DNA of 5,573 nucleotides from JBFKMV01 sp041629655 (GTDB lineage: Bacteria > Acidobacteriota > Polarisedimenticolia > Polarisedimenticolales > Polarisedimenticolaceae). The translations under genes were made by a program, and so were the position numbers. Location: assembly GCA_041629655.1 (NCBI GenBank), contig JBFKMV010000245.1, positions 1 to 5,573 on the forward strand, given 5' to 3'. The notes beneath the pieces are model-generated. The model searched no databases. It had not been told where the DNA came from and was given only the letters and a program-made list of their open reading frames with translations. Every line of letters begins with the position of its first letter. Position 1 is the first letter of the stretch. Below are positions 5,500 to 5,573 of this stretch, piece by piece.

Positions 5500-5573
5500 T
5501 CGGCTGCGGTGGGTTTCGGGGCTCGCGTCAACGGGTGTCCTTCGTGGAACCGAAAAGCTCGGAGGTTACGATC
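5500..5573. other. Terminal non-coding stretch, no supportable gene
   Basis: No gene can be called in these 74 bases. The minus strand has a 14-codon open stretch from the window edge to a TGA (5531-5529), reading 'IVTSELFGSTKDTR'. It might be the C-terminus of a gene beyond the window but is too short to support. On the + strand, GGAGG at 5561-5565 could be a ribosome site for a gene starting just past the edge. Both are only possibilities. Confidence 0.3.

Overview
The window is a GC-rich bacterial chromosome fragment, coding almost from edge to edge, with third positions dominated by G and C. The host is Gram-negative: one gene encodes a signal-peptide-bearing outer-membrane beta-barrel that ends in an aromatic residue. 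Three neighbouring genes encode secreted repeat proteins of a kind I associate from memory with Acidobacteriota, Myxococcota and uncultured Proteobacteria. The sequence alone does not fix the phylum.

Layout on the + strand: (1) the 3' end of a right-handed parallel beta-helix protein (1-381); (2) a complete beta-helix paralogue with a signal peptide (404-1552); (3) a secreted protein with four beta-rich repeats of about 53 residues and a Cys-containing C-terminal module (1571-2656); (4) an outer-membrane beta-barrel protein (2742-3758), after an 85-bp leader in which a CCCTCCA element can pair with the Shine-Dalgarno; (5) a cytoplasmic-type phospholipase D with two intact HKD motifs (3791-5215), preceded by a candidate extended -10 promoter almost touching its start codon. 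The first three genes are 18-22 bp apart and are probably co-transcribed. The barrel gene and the PLD gene could be read through from them or have their own signals.

On the - strand, converging on the PLD gene, lies a broken MscS-type mechanosensitive channel gene (5220 to about 5499). Recognisable MscS pieces (pore-exit 'IRCGDF', C-domain 'VGVSYDADLERV', C-terminal 'GIEIPFPIRTLDF') lie in the right order but in different frames. Two interior segments of roughly 45-50 codons each are missing. The stop codons of the PLD gene and the mscS remnant sit symmetrically inside one near-perfect 22-bp palindrome. The last ~70 bp hold no supportable gene.

Functionally this is an envelope neighbourhood: secreted or surface repeat proteins, a barrel, a phospholipid-acting enzyme and a decayed tension-gated channel. 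I see no mobile element, CRISPR array, RNA gene or defence system. The most unusual items are the mscS remnant, the stop-codon palindrome, the SD-sequestering leader and the repeat architecture of the third protein.
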